The notes below the pieces were generated by a model. The model had not been told where the DNA came from. It searched no databases and saw nothing but the letters and a program-made list of their open reading frames with translations. The position numbers and the translations under genes were made by a program. A stretch of 33,017 nucleotides of DNA from Clostridiales bacterium. Its GTDB lineage: Bacteria > Bacillota > Clostridia > Lachnospirales > WQUN01. Each line of letters begins with the position of its first letter. Position 1 is the first letter of the stretch. The DNA lies in contig JAITDJ010000235.1 of the NCBI GenBank assembly GCA_031282635.1, positions 1-33,017 on the forward strand, written 5' to 3'. Below, one piece after another: positions 18,006 through 24,705 of this stretch.

Positions 18006-18738
18006 CCTTGTCTTCACCGCCTTTAAGGTACTTAGCCATCTCGCGGTCAAATTCGGAAATGTAGTCGGCATCCTGCCTGACGCGGAATTGCTCGTAAACG
18101 CCCCGGCTTTTTTCACTGCGTCATCGTGGGAAATACGCCCTTTACCTTCAATAACCTTACGGCGGTTGTTCGTAAGGAAGCGGTCGGTCTCACCGAGTCA
18201 GGTCACTGGTCTTGTTGTAGTCATAGCTGCATTGCTCAAAGATGCCCGCTATCTTCTGGTAGGCGCGGCGCTCGCTGGCGCGGATTTCGCGGATACGCTC
18301 CAGCAACTCCTCGAAATAGTCGTGTCCGAACGGTCTGCCGTTTTTCAACATCTCGTCGTTCAGAACAAAGCCTTTCTGAATGTATTCCTTGAGTGTCTTT
18401 ATCGCCCACTGCCGGAATCGCGTGGCTTTCTTGGAGTTCACACGATAGCCGACCGCGATGATGGCGTCGAGATTGTAGAAGTCCACGGAGCGCGTGACCT
18501 CACGGCTGCCCTCAGTTTGAACTATTTCCTTTTTGGAAAAAGTTGCTTCGCGTTCAAGTTCTTCTTCGTCGTAGATGTTCTTCAGGTGTTTAGCGATTGC
18601 CGGCACCTGCACATTGAAGAGTTGTTCTGCGATGGCCTTCTGCGTCATCCAGAACGTCTCGTCCTCGAAACGGACATTGACCGTGACCTTGCCGTCGTCG
18701 GTCTGGTATAGAATGATATTCCCTTCGTTACTTGGCAT
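17998..18738 (-). pseudogene. rhuM: RhuM-family protein, broken by internal deletion and frameshifts
   Basis: The 5' part from ATG 18738 reads MPSNEGNIILYQTDDGK, FWMTQKAIAEQLFNVQ, KHLKNIYDEEELE and FYNLDAIIAVGYRVNSKKA, which are standard RhuM signatures. It stops at TSDLTR* (18190). The sequence resumes immediately in another frame as ETDRFLTNNRRKVIEGKGRI and SHDDAVKK, and after one more shift near 18100 as VYEQFRVRQDADYISEFDRE and MAKYLKGGEDKDE*. The roughly 80-100 residues between these parts in full-length RhuM (about 330 residues) are missing. The 184-residue N-terminal product could still be made. A GTG at 18744 is an alternative start. Confidence 0.82.
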
Positions 18739-18804
18739 AGTCACCGGTCTCCTTTGTTTTTCTCTAAATTGCGTAAGCAGTCAGCGGCCTTATCCTCATA
18801 CCCC

Positions 18805-19437
18805 TCACCTCCCGCAAGTCCCGCCGAGCGGGCAGCCGTCGCACACAGGCTTCTTCCGGCAATGCTCCTTAGCGTTTATCACAATCTGCGCGTGGAAGCC
18901 GTTGTAGACATCCGCGCTCTGGGGCAAGTTGCTCTCAAAGTACGTCTTCACCGCCGTGTAGCCTTTGCCTGCCTCAATCGGATACCGGGCGCAGAGCCGG
19001 ACGGTGTAGGCGTCCACCACAAAGGTTGGGAAACCGAAAGCGTAGAGCAGTATTGAGTCTGCGGTTTCCTGCCCGACGCCCTTTGCAGCGAGCAGTTCGG
19101 CTCGCAGCTTTCCGAGCGGCTCTTTTTGCACGGTCGGCACATCGTAGCCGTACCAGGCGTACCAAGCCGTGACCGCTTTGAGGTAGCCCGCCTTCTGATT
19201 GAAGAAGCCCGCCGGACGGATTGTCTCTGCCAGTTCTGCGAGGTTGGCGTCTGCTATAGTTTCCGGGGAGAGTGTATCCCCGAAGTTGGCGATTGCCTTC
19301 TCGACGTTAGACCACGCCGTGTTCTGGGTCAGCACCGCGCCGACCATCACCTCGTAGGGCGTCCTTGCAGGCCACCAGTGTAGTTCGCCGTAATGGGCGA
19401 GGAGCGTTTCGTATATGGATAACAGCTTATCGCCCAT
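18805..19437 (-). CDS. Endonuclease III-like HhH-GPD DNA glycosylase, probable monofunctional type
   Basis: 210 residues. The helix-hairpin-helix and catalytic region read LLAAKGVGQETADSILLYAF and FVVDAYTVRLCAR, with catalytic aspartate D142. The 4Fe-4S loop is present as C193-x5-C199-x2-C202-x5-C208, one residue shorter than the usual C-x6-C-x2-C-x5-C. In E. coli endonuclease III the lyase lysine sits in GVGRKTAN; here the same place is GVGQETAD (E124), so beta-lyase activity should be absent and a base-excision glycosylase of the 3-methyladenine type is more likely. AGGAGG precedes ATG 19437. It is the only intact enzyme of the island. Confidence 0.85.
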   Translation of the reverse strand: MGDKLLSIYETLLAHYGELHWWPARTPYEVMVGAVLTQNTAWSNVEKAIANFGDTLSPETIADANLAELAETIRPAGFFNQKAGYLKAVTAWYAWYGYDVPTVQKEPLGKLRAELLAAKGVGQETADSILLYAFGFPTFVVDAYTVRLCARYPIEAGKGYTAVKTYFESNLPQSADVYNGFHAQIVINAKEHCRKKPVCDGCPLGGTCGR

Positions 19438-19449
19438 TGAGGTCTCCTC

Positions 19450-19524
19450 CTATAGCGCGCTTACAAAATCATCGCCCGCAATAATGATATGGTCGTCAAG
19501 TGGAATGCCCAATAATCTGTATTT
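19450..19524 (-). pseudogene. 3' fragment of a RadC/JAB-family gene
   Basis: Directly upstream of the glycosylase the minus strand reads KYRLLGIPLDDHIIIAGDDF VSAL* in one frame. LGIPLxDHIII is the typical C-terminal end of RadC-type JAB proteins. The frame cannot be extended upstream with recognisable RadC sequence. The fragment ends just before the glycosylase ribosome site. Confidence 0.5.
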
Positions 19525-19656
19525 CCCGGGGTAAATTGCTCTCCACAAACATATATTCGTTTGGAAATACAGAATTTCAATAAGCAAAAAAATGAATCTT
19601 TTCTAGTAAGGATATTGAAAATTTAAACAGAGCTTAACAAAAATTCAATTTCCGTG

Positions 19657-19670
19657 TTATAGTACTATAA
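19657..19670. promoter_or_regulatory. Palindromic operator-like site 1
   Basis: TTATAGTACTATAA is a perfect 14-base palindrome. It overlaps a TATAAT hexamer (19666-19671), with a weak TTCAAT 16 bases upstream. The same core recurs 76 bases downstream, which suggests a repressor binding pair. The pattern is reminiscent of GntR/YtrA-type operators, but no regulator gene is next to it. Confidence 0.5.
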
Positions 19671-19710
19671 TAAATGATCAAAGTTATTATTCTGAAAATT
19701 TTATTAGTAG

Positions 19711-19748
19711 TTGTAATGCAATCCATATTGAGTTATAGTACTATAACT
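19711..19748 (+). promoter_or_regulatory. Palindromic operator-like site 2 over a candidate promoter
   Basis: AGTTATAGTACTATAACT (19731-19748) is a perfect 18-base palindrome. TTGTAA (19711-19716), 17 bases, then TATAGT (19734-19739) form a plausible vegetative promoter whose -10 lies inside the palindrome, so a bound protein would block it. It points towards the doubtful small frame at 19796. Confidence 0.5.
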
Positions 19749-19795
19749 AGATAAGTAATCAAGTAAACATATCACACACGTTTCAAACGAACGGA

Positions 19796-19981
19796 ATGCT
19801 GATAGATGAGGAATGGGCTTCGTTTTTAGCGGAGAATAACTTTCTTACCGGTCCATCCATCGACGCGGGCAAAGATATTCATAACAGCCTGCGTGTTGGC
19901 GCGACTGGGGGCGGCACGCATCCGCGTGCGCTGAAAGCCGCGCTTATAAAACGTTTTTTAGTCACGCGCTTCCCCGGCTGA
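19796..19981 (+). CDS. Doubtful 61-residue ORF or gene remnant
   Basis: A short frame downstream of the palindromic promoter: MLIDEEWASFLAENNFLTGP at the start and ALKAALIKRFLVTRFPG at the end. No Shine-Dalgarno is visible before the ATG and no family is recognised. It may be the remnant of a gene once controlled by the palindromes, or chance. Confidence 0.25.
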   Translation: MLIDEEWASFLAENNFLTGPSIDAGKDIHNSLRVGATGGGTHPRALKAALIKRFLVTRFPG

Positions 19982-20034
19982 AATGGGCAGCGCAACGTAT
20001 ATAAAGTCTAAATTATTATAGCGCCGCCACAGTA

Positions 20035-20062
20035 ACACATATGGACACACTCTCATATTATA
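20035..20062 (+). promoter_or_regulatory. Sigma-K-like promoter candidate for the 20188 gene
   Basis: CATATTATA at 20054-20062 fits the sigma-K -10 pattern CATAnnnTA, with AC at 20035-20036 about 17 bases upstream. If real, the downstream small protein is made late in the mother cell and may go to the spore surface. The consensus is short, so chance is possible. Confidence 0.3.
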
Positions 20063-20147
20063 CATAGGACAGCCTGAACCGAACCGCATGACATAAGATG
20101 ATTGCGGCTCAGACACGGTTACGGCCCAGACGGTTCAACGCAATGAT

Positions 20148-20169
20148 CCCCTCCGACGTGTCGCGGGGG
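20148..20169 (+). other. GC-rich hairpin just before the ribosome site of the 20188 gene
   Basis: CCCCTCCGAC (20148-20157) and GTCGCGGGGG (20160-20169) pair with one mismatch and one wobble, ending about five bases before the GGAGAGGAGGAG ribosome site. It could affect translation or transcript stability; no known riboswitch is recognised. Confidence 0.35.
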
Positions 20170-20187
20170 TCAGGAGAGGAGGAGTCC

Positions 20188-20511
20188 ATGCGCGATTATT
20201 GCTTTATAGACAGCCTGTCCAGGCATATAGGGCAGACGGTAACCATTTTCACCGCCAGCGGCGGCGTCTCCGGCGCCGGTTTTACCGGCGTGCTGGCGGG
20301 CGTTACCGATTGTTCGGTGAAACTGATTACAGCCATCGGCACCCCTCCCGCTTGCCCTTGCGGCGGCGATTGTACCGGGTGGGGGATAGGCGGACTGCTT
20401 GGCGGTTTATTTGGCGGGGGTTGTGACAACGCCTGTGGGAATTCATACTTTGGGGCGGTGACAGAGATCCCTGTCGATAGAATCGTCAGTTTTACGCACA
20501 GCACAATTTAA
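20188..20511 (+). CDS. Small glycine/cysteine-rich protein, Sm-like hypothetical
   Basis: 107 residues from ATG 20188, chosen for the strong GGAGGAG directly upstream. The N-terminal half (LSRHIGQTVTIFTASGGVSG, then FTGVLAGVTDCSVKLIT) and the end (VTEIPVDRIVSFTHSTI) look like one small beta-barrel, Sm-like or spore-coat-like, interrupted by a Gly/Cys loop (PACPCGGDCTGWGIGGLLGG). Similar short proteins occur in clostridia without assigned function. A strong intrinsic terminator follows. A role in the spore coat is a guess based on form and on the sigma-K-like box. Confidence 0.65.
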   Translation: MRDYCFIDSLSRHIGQTVTIFTASGGVSGAGFTGVLAGVTDCSVKLITAIGTPPACPCGGDCTGWGIGGLLGGLFGGGCDNACGNSYFGAVTEIPVDRIVSFTHSTI

Positions 20512-20576
20512 GGTACAGATGATCTAAACCGCGAAAGCCAAACCCGTCTTACGGGTACGCAGTCTCTCCGCAACAA

Positions 20577-20605
20577 TGAAAAGCCCCGGATTTCGGGGCT
20601 TTTCA
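20577..20605. terminator. Intrinsic terminator after the 20188 gene
   Basis: TGAAAAGCCCCG (20577-20588) and CGGGGCTTTTCA (20594-20605) form a perfect 12-base stem with a five-base loop. The stem has an A-run on one side and a T-run on the other, so it can work in both directions. It isolates the 20188 gene from the zapA operon. Confidence 0.88.
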
Positions 20606-20663
20606 TTTGTAATAATTTGTGCAATATATGTAGAAAAAGATAAGAAATAATGAGTAAAATTGA

Positions 20664-20692
20664 TTGTGCCCGAACATGTTATTCGATATAAT
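20664..20692 (+). promoter_or_regulatory. Vegetative promoter for zapA
   Basis: TTGTGC (20664-20669), 17 bases, then a perfect TATAAT (20687-20692), placed between the terminator and the zapA ribosome site. Spacing and -10 are good; the -35 matches four of six. Confidence 0.6.
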
Positions 20693-20728
20693 AGCAATTG
20701 GCAAATATCGGGATACGGGAGGTATGGC

Positions 20729-21229
20729 ATGGGTGACGTGAATAAAATCCATGTAGAAATTTTTGGAGAGTTACTAACGTTGGTTTCCGATGAAGATGAG
20801 AAATACATAAAAGATCTGGCCGCTTATATTGATTCAAAGATTGACGATATAGCTCATCCGAATGCCAGAGCCGGCATGCATCCGACAACGTTGAGTCTCC
20901 TGGCGTCCGTTATTATTGCTGACGAATTGTTTAAGGAGCGCGGCAAGAACCAATCATTCAATAAAGACATGGAAGCGAACATAAAAGAAAACGAACGCCT
21001 GCAAACCCTGGTGGACGAACTGTGGCAGGCGCTGGAACAGACCTGGAACGATGTTAACGCGCAAAAAGAAGAGCTGGAACGCGCTCATGCGGAAACGGTT
21101 GAATACAAACTCGCGATGGAAAAGGCGCGAAATGAGCTTGCCGATTACATAGAGGCGTTTGATTCACCCGGCATTAAAGGAGTAATTACAACCGACTTGT
21201 CCCGGAAAAACATCAGGGAAGCGACTTGA
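20729..21229 (+). CDS. zapA: Cell division protein ZapA
   Basis: 166 residues from ATG 20729, chosen for GGGAGG six bases upstream. The N-terminal ZapA domain NKIHVEIFGELLTLVSDEDE, with KYIKDLAAYIDSKIDDI, and the segment LSLLASVIIADELFKE are typical of this FtsZ-ring cross-linking protein. Residues about 75-150 (KENERLQTLVDELWQALEQT, ELERAHAETVEYKLAMEKAR) form a long coiled coil, making it longer than the roughly 100-residue proteobacterial form, as often seen in clostridia. The SEDS gene follows after 19 bases, consistent with one division/wall operon. Confidence 0.88.
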   Translation: MGDVNKIHVEIFGELLTLVSDEDEKYIKDLAAYIDSKIDDIAHPNARAGMHPTTLSLLASVIIADELFKERGKNQSFNKDMEANIKENERLQTLVDELWQALEQTWNDVNAQKEELERAHAETVEYKLAMEKARNELADYIEAFDSPGIKGVITTDLSRKNIREAT

Positions 21230-21248
21230 TCGGGTTTGGCGGCGCGTT

Positions 21249-22574
21249 ATGATTCAGTTGATAATCAAACTAAGCAGATACCTGTTTGTCTTTTATATAA
21301 TGTACTTCCTTTGGCAGGGTTTTGTATACCTGTTGGATGAACGGGGCATAAAAATTTATAACCGCGCCGCTTCATCCGTAAAACAGCGCGTGTGCATTGT
21401 TCTATTCCATGTGACTGGATTTTTAATACTCGCATATCAACCTGGCCGTTACACATTTAATATACATACGCTTATAACGGGGTTGGGCGGTTTATCGTTT
21501 TTCATCGGTTCTATTCTGATTATTGAAATCTGTTTTCATAAAACATGCCCGCTCATATGGAATGGAATGCTCTTTTTACTGGACATCGGATTTGTCATGC
21601 TGCGGCGTTTGAACCCCGATATGGCGCAAAAACAATTAATCTATGCGTGCGTCGGCGTCTTGGCGGCCTTATTGGCGCCCGTGGCGTTTACGGCTGTGTC
21701 CCGGTTTAAAAAACTGGGGTATTTGTATTTAGTTATCTGCCTGTGCCTGCTTATACTGCCGTTTATTATTGGTGATCGCTCGAACGGCTCTCTCAATTGG
21801 ATAAGCATAAAGTCCATCCGTTTTCAGCCTTCTGAAATCGCGAAGTTCTTCTTTATCTTTTACTTATCCTCCGACTTGAGCGAACCCAGGTCCGCCGCCA
21901 AATTAATTCCGTCCGCGGCGGCGTCCTGCTGCTTTGCGCTCATTCTGGCGCTGCAGCGCGATTTGGGCGGCGCGTTAATCTTTTTTATGACTTATCTGGT
22001 TATAATTTATATAGCTACAGGCAAAGCGTACCTGTTTTTCTGCGGGCTTACTGCGGGCGCTTTTGCGTCGTTACTGGCATACCGTATATTTGCCCATGTT
22101 CAGACCCGTATACTGGCCTGGCTTAATCCGTGGTCCGATCCGTATGACAAAGGGCTTCAGATATTGCAGTCATTGTTCGCTATCGGAACATGGGGGCCGT
22201 TCGGCAGCGGCCTAACGAGAGGTGCGCCCGGCTTTGTACCTGTTGCCGTCAGTGACTTTATTTTTTCAGCTATCTGTGAAGAATTCGGCGGTTTGTTTGG
22301 GTTGGGCCTGATAGCTGTCTTTGTTATGATCTTTTATCGCGGCGTAAATATCGCGCTGCGTTCAGAAACTCCTTATTTCAGCCTGCTGGCCGCCGGATTT
22401 ACTAGTTTGTTCGCCTTTCAGACCTTTTTAATACTGGGCGGTGTAACTAAGTTTATACCTCTGACCGGAGTGACGCTGCCCTTTGTGAGCGCGGGCGGCA
22501 GTTCTGTGATTGTCAGCGTAATAATGATAAGCATACTGCAGAAAATAGCGGTTTCCAAGCATAAAGAGCGATGA
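21249..22574 (+). CDS. FtsW/RodA/SpoVE (SEDS) peptidoglycan glycosyltransferase
   Basis: 441 residues with about ten to twelve membrane segments. SEDS motifs are present: RFQPSEIAKF (191-200), RDLGGALIFF (237-246), LNPWSDPYDKGLQILQSLFA (292-311), the segment SDFIFSAICEEFGG with the aspartate equivalent to the catalytic one (D336), and the end TGVTLPFVSAGGSS. It should polymerise lipid II together with a class B penicillin-binding protein. The N-terminus has two to three more hydrophobic segments than usual. Position next to zapA and before spoIIR leaves FtsW, RodA and SpoVE all possible. Confidence 0.92.
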   Translation: MIQLIIKLSRYLFVFYIMYFLWQGFVYLLDERGIKIYNRAASSVKQRVCIVLFHVTGFLILAYQPGRYTFNIHTLITGLGGLSFFIGSILIIEICFHKTCPLIWNGMLFLLDIGFVMLRRLNPDMAQKQLIYACVGVLAALLAPVAFTAVSRFKKLGYLYLVICLCLLILPFIIGDRSNGSLNWISIKSIRFQPSEIAKFFFIFYLSSDLSEPRSAAKLIPSAAASCCFALILALQRDLGGALIFFMTYLVIIYIATGKAYLFFCGLTAGAFASLLAYRIFAHVQTRILAWLNPWSDPYDKGLQILQSLFAIGTWGPFGSGLTRGAPGFVPVAVSDFIFSAICEEFGGLFGLGLIAVFVMIFYRGVNIALRSETPYFSLLAAGFTSLFAFQTFLILGGVTKFIPLTGVTLPFVSAGGSSVIVSVIMISILQKIAVSKHKER

Positions 22575-22583
22575 AGTTTTCCT

Positions 22584-22613
22584 GTATATTCCTTTCAGAT
22601 TTTGTTAATAATG
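22584..22613 (+). promoter_or_regulatory. Sigma-F-like promoter for spoIIR
   Basis: GTATA (22584-22588), exactly 15 bases, then GTTAATAATG (22604-22613) against the sigma-F patterns GYATA and GGnnAnAnTR, with one mismatch. It lies at a suitable distance before the spoIIR ribosome site. spoIIR is sigma-F dependent in B. subtilis, which supports the call. Confidence 0.5.
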
Positions 22614-22642
22614 TTTGTATAAGGATATGCGGGAGGATAAAA

Positions 22643-23353
22643 ATGAAAATTAAAGCAATTAGACGGGCTCTTTTATGTGGTCTGATATTTACGGCGGGCT
22701 GGGCGACAATGGTTTATTCGGAAACCGTTCAGTCGGACTTAGCCCGTTCTGTTATCCGTTTTCATGTGTTGGCAAACAGCGATTCCGATGAGGATCAAAG
22801 TCTTAAACTAAGTGTAAGGGATGAGGTTCTCTCGCGTTTAAAGACGGAACTGTCGTCCGCGCAATCCGTGGAGGAAACCCGCCGGATCATTAAATCCAAA
22901 CTGCCGGAGATTGAATCGGACGCCGCCGCGTTTGTGAAGACGCTCGGATATAATTACCCCGTAAAAGCCAGCCTATCTCGTGATTTCTTCCCGACCAAAA
23001 CATATGGAGATATTACATTCTTTCCAGGCGAATATGAGGCCTTGCGCGTGGTAATAGGCGAAGGCGGGGGGCGTAACTGGTGGTGCGTCATGTTCCCGCC
23101 GTTGTGTTTTGTCGACGTAAGCAAGGGAAAAGTGCCGGAGGAAAATAAACAGCAATTAAAAAGCGCGGTCGACAAGGAATACGCGCTGCTGTCTGATGAA
23201 ACGCGCGAAAAGAAGATAACCATAAATGTAAAGTTTAAGATCGTTGAGTGGTGGCAGAATCTGCTTCATAAAGATAAAGATAAGGATAAAAACAATGAGA
23301 AAAAGACCGATGGCTATGTGGTGAAAACCCCAGTGGGAGCGAAAGATAAATAG
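22643..23353 (+). CDS. spoIIR: Stage II sporulation protein R
   Basis: 236 residues from ATG 22643, preceded by GGGAGGA; an ATG at 22571 in the same frame overlaps the SEDS stop but lacks a ribosome site and is unlikely. A secretion signal (RRALLCGLIFTAGWATMVYS) is followed by the family core SVIRFHVLANSDSDEDQSLK, LSVRDEVLSRLK, FFPTKTYGDITFFPGEYEAL and GRNWWCVMFPPLCF. SpoIIR is made in the forespore and secreted to trigger SpoIIGA processing of pro-sigma-E in the mother cell. The C-terminus is a lysine/aspartate-rich tail. Confidence 0.95.
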   Translation: MKIKAIRRALLCGLIFTAGWATMVYSETVQSDLARSVIRFHVLANSDSDEDQSLKLSVRDEVLSRLKTELSSAQSVEETRRIIKSKLPEIESDAAAFVKTLGYNYPVKASLSRDFFPTKTYGDITFFPGEYEALRVVIGEGGGRNWWCVMFPPLCFVDVSKGKVPEENKQQLKSAVDKEYALLSDETREKKITINVKFKIVEWWQNLLHKDKDKDKNNEKKTDGYVVKTPVGAKDK

Positions 23354-23375
23354 CTGAATAATATAGCTTTAACAT

Positions 23376-23407
23376 AACACGGCTGTGAGCGCGCTCACAG
23401 CCGTGTT
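23376..23407. terminator. Perfect 32-base palindrome, shared terminator between convergent genes
   Basis: The left arm AACACGGCTGTGAGC (23376-23390) and the right arm GCTCACAGCCGTGTT (23393-23407) are perfect complements around GC. It lies between the ends of spoIIR (plus) and sleC (minus). There is no strong T-run, but position and stem favour two-way termination. Confidence 0.75.
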
Positions 23408-23418
23408 GCGTTGAAATG

Positions 23419-24699
23419 TCACGTCAGCTCCGCGATTCTTGTAACGGCCACAAATATTTCTGATAATTTATACCATGTCGCGTAATCCACAATACCGCTT
23501 TGAGGCAGGTTGAAAATACGCTGGAACGTCCGCACGGCTTCTGTGGTGGCATCGCCATATATGCCATCTACTTTTTGCTTCGGGATAGCCGGATAATTGT
23601 TGGATATGGCGTTGAGCTGTTCCTGAATTGTCCGTACCGGAGCGCCGCTCGAACCTTTCAGCTGCGCCGCGTTGGGATAAGACATCGGCGTTCCGTCTAC
23701 TTTCTGCGCCTGCGTGATATACACGTCTGAGCCATAGTAGTGCTTAAGTATATTCAAAGCCGTTTCGCCGCGATCCCCCAAATCTTTTGAACCCCACTGC
23801 GTCATCCACATCGGGCACTGCGAACGTTTCCCGTCGCAGTATTGGGCAAAAAGCGGCTGCTTGATATTTGGGCGGGTGATATAGCTGGTAAATATATCGT
23901 CAACAACCACGGAGATCTCCTCAAAGATATTCCGGCCGTAGTTAAACGCGTGGTCAAACTGCGTCGAGTTGGTTATCGTGAAACTGTAGCCCATGTTCCG
24001 GTACCATTCGGTATAAACGCGGTTCAGCGTAAACGATAGAATGGCCAGGATGTTGGCTCGGATAGTTTCCACCGGCCAGGTCGAATAGATTTCGCAGCTG
24101 GCCACGTTTTTAATATAATCCGTGAATGGAACCCAATAATTTTGAGCGGACGTGTTTGTGGGAACTCCGTTATGCACCACGACGGTTTGTGGTATTACCG
24201 GCTCCGGCAGAACGACGAACCCGCTGGACGGAGGCAGTTCTTTAACTTCGTCTTCCGGTATTTTAGGCGGGTAGTCGCCCCAAAGCACTTCCGGCTGGAT
24301 TATTATGGTATCCAGAGCTGGAGCGGGTTCGTCGAGCGGATACAGGCGGACATCCTGCAACGCCTTCGAGCCGGAAAATATCTGTACGCCTTCAATAGTC
24401 ACGCTGTCAAACCCATCCATTGAAACACGCAGATCATATTCGCTGTAGGGCTTGCCCCCGTTAGGATCCAGGGAATACTCAATCGGCGGCGCCGCCAGCT
24501 CTATCGTATCGGATTGTCCGGAATTGTCGGTTCGGAGTTCGTCCAGAATCATATCCGCCTCTCCGCGCGGCGTGATCGTAACGGTCGCGCCGGGCGCCGG
24601 CCTGCCTATATCTACTGCGTATACGCCGACCTTGAGGCTGCCTGTGTCAATCCCCAGCGAACGCGTCGGAAAGCGCCTGTAGTGAAAACTCATAGCCAT
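23419..24699 (-). CDS. sleC: Spore cortex-lytic enzyme SleC (prepro form)
   Basis: 426 residues. Order: an N-terminal pro-like domain (SLKVGVYAVDIGRPAPGATV, TDNSGQSDTIELAAPPIEYS), the linker WGDYPPKIPEDEVKELPPSS, a SpoIID-like lytic domain (DYIKNVASCEIYSTWPVETI, RANILAILSFTLNRVYTEWY) with presumed catalytic E211, QYCDGKRSQCPMWMTQWGSK, and one C-terminal peptidoglycan-binding domain (340-415; VDGIYGDATTEAVRTFQRIF). Length and layout match clostridial SleC, a cortex lytic transglycosylase stored as zymogen and cut by Csp proteases at germination. It starts seven bases after the csp stop with AGGAG; ATG 24693 is an alternative start. Confidence 0.92.
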   Translation of the reverse strand: MAMSFHYRRFPTRSLGIDTGSLKVGVYAVDIGRPAPGATVTITPRGEADMILDELRTDNSGQSDTIELAAPPIEYSLDPNGGKPYSEYDLRVSMDGFDSVTIEGVQIFSGSKALQDVRLYPLDEPAPALDTIIIQPEVLWGDYPPKIPEDEVKELPPSSGFVVLPEPVIPQTVVVHNGVPTNTSAQNYWVPFTDYIKNVASCEIYSTWPVETIRANILAILSFTLNRVYTEWYRNMGYSFTITNSTQFDHAFNYGRNIFEEISVVVDDIFTSYITRPNIKQPLFAQYCDGKRSQCPMWMTQWGSKDLGDRGETALNILKHYYGSDVYITQAQKVDGTPMSYPNAAQLKGSSGAPVRTIQEQLNAISNNYPAIPKQKVDGIYGDATTEAVRTFQRIFNLPQSGIVDYATWYKLSEIFVAVTRIAELT

Positions 24700-24705
24700 T
24701 CACTC

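Larger units (their letters stand above)
19525..20187. other. Gene-poor region between the island and the 20188 gene
   Basis: About 660 bases. 19540-19790 is AT-rich and contains two perfect palindromes at promoter-like positions. 19796-19981 holds a 61-codon frame of doubtful reality. 20035-20169 has a sigma-K-like box and a hairpin before the next gene. No tRNA, CRISPR or mobile element is seen. Confidence 0.5.

Noticed and set aside
17881-18711. 276-codon plus-strand frame opposite the RhuM pseudogene
   Set aside because: The minus strand has clear RhuM motifs and the plus frame has no ribosome site or recognisable domain; it is an antisense shadow.
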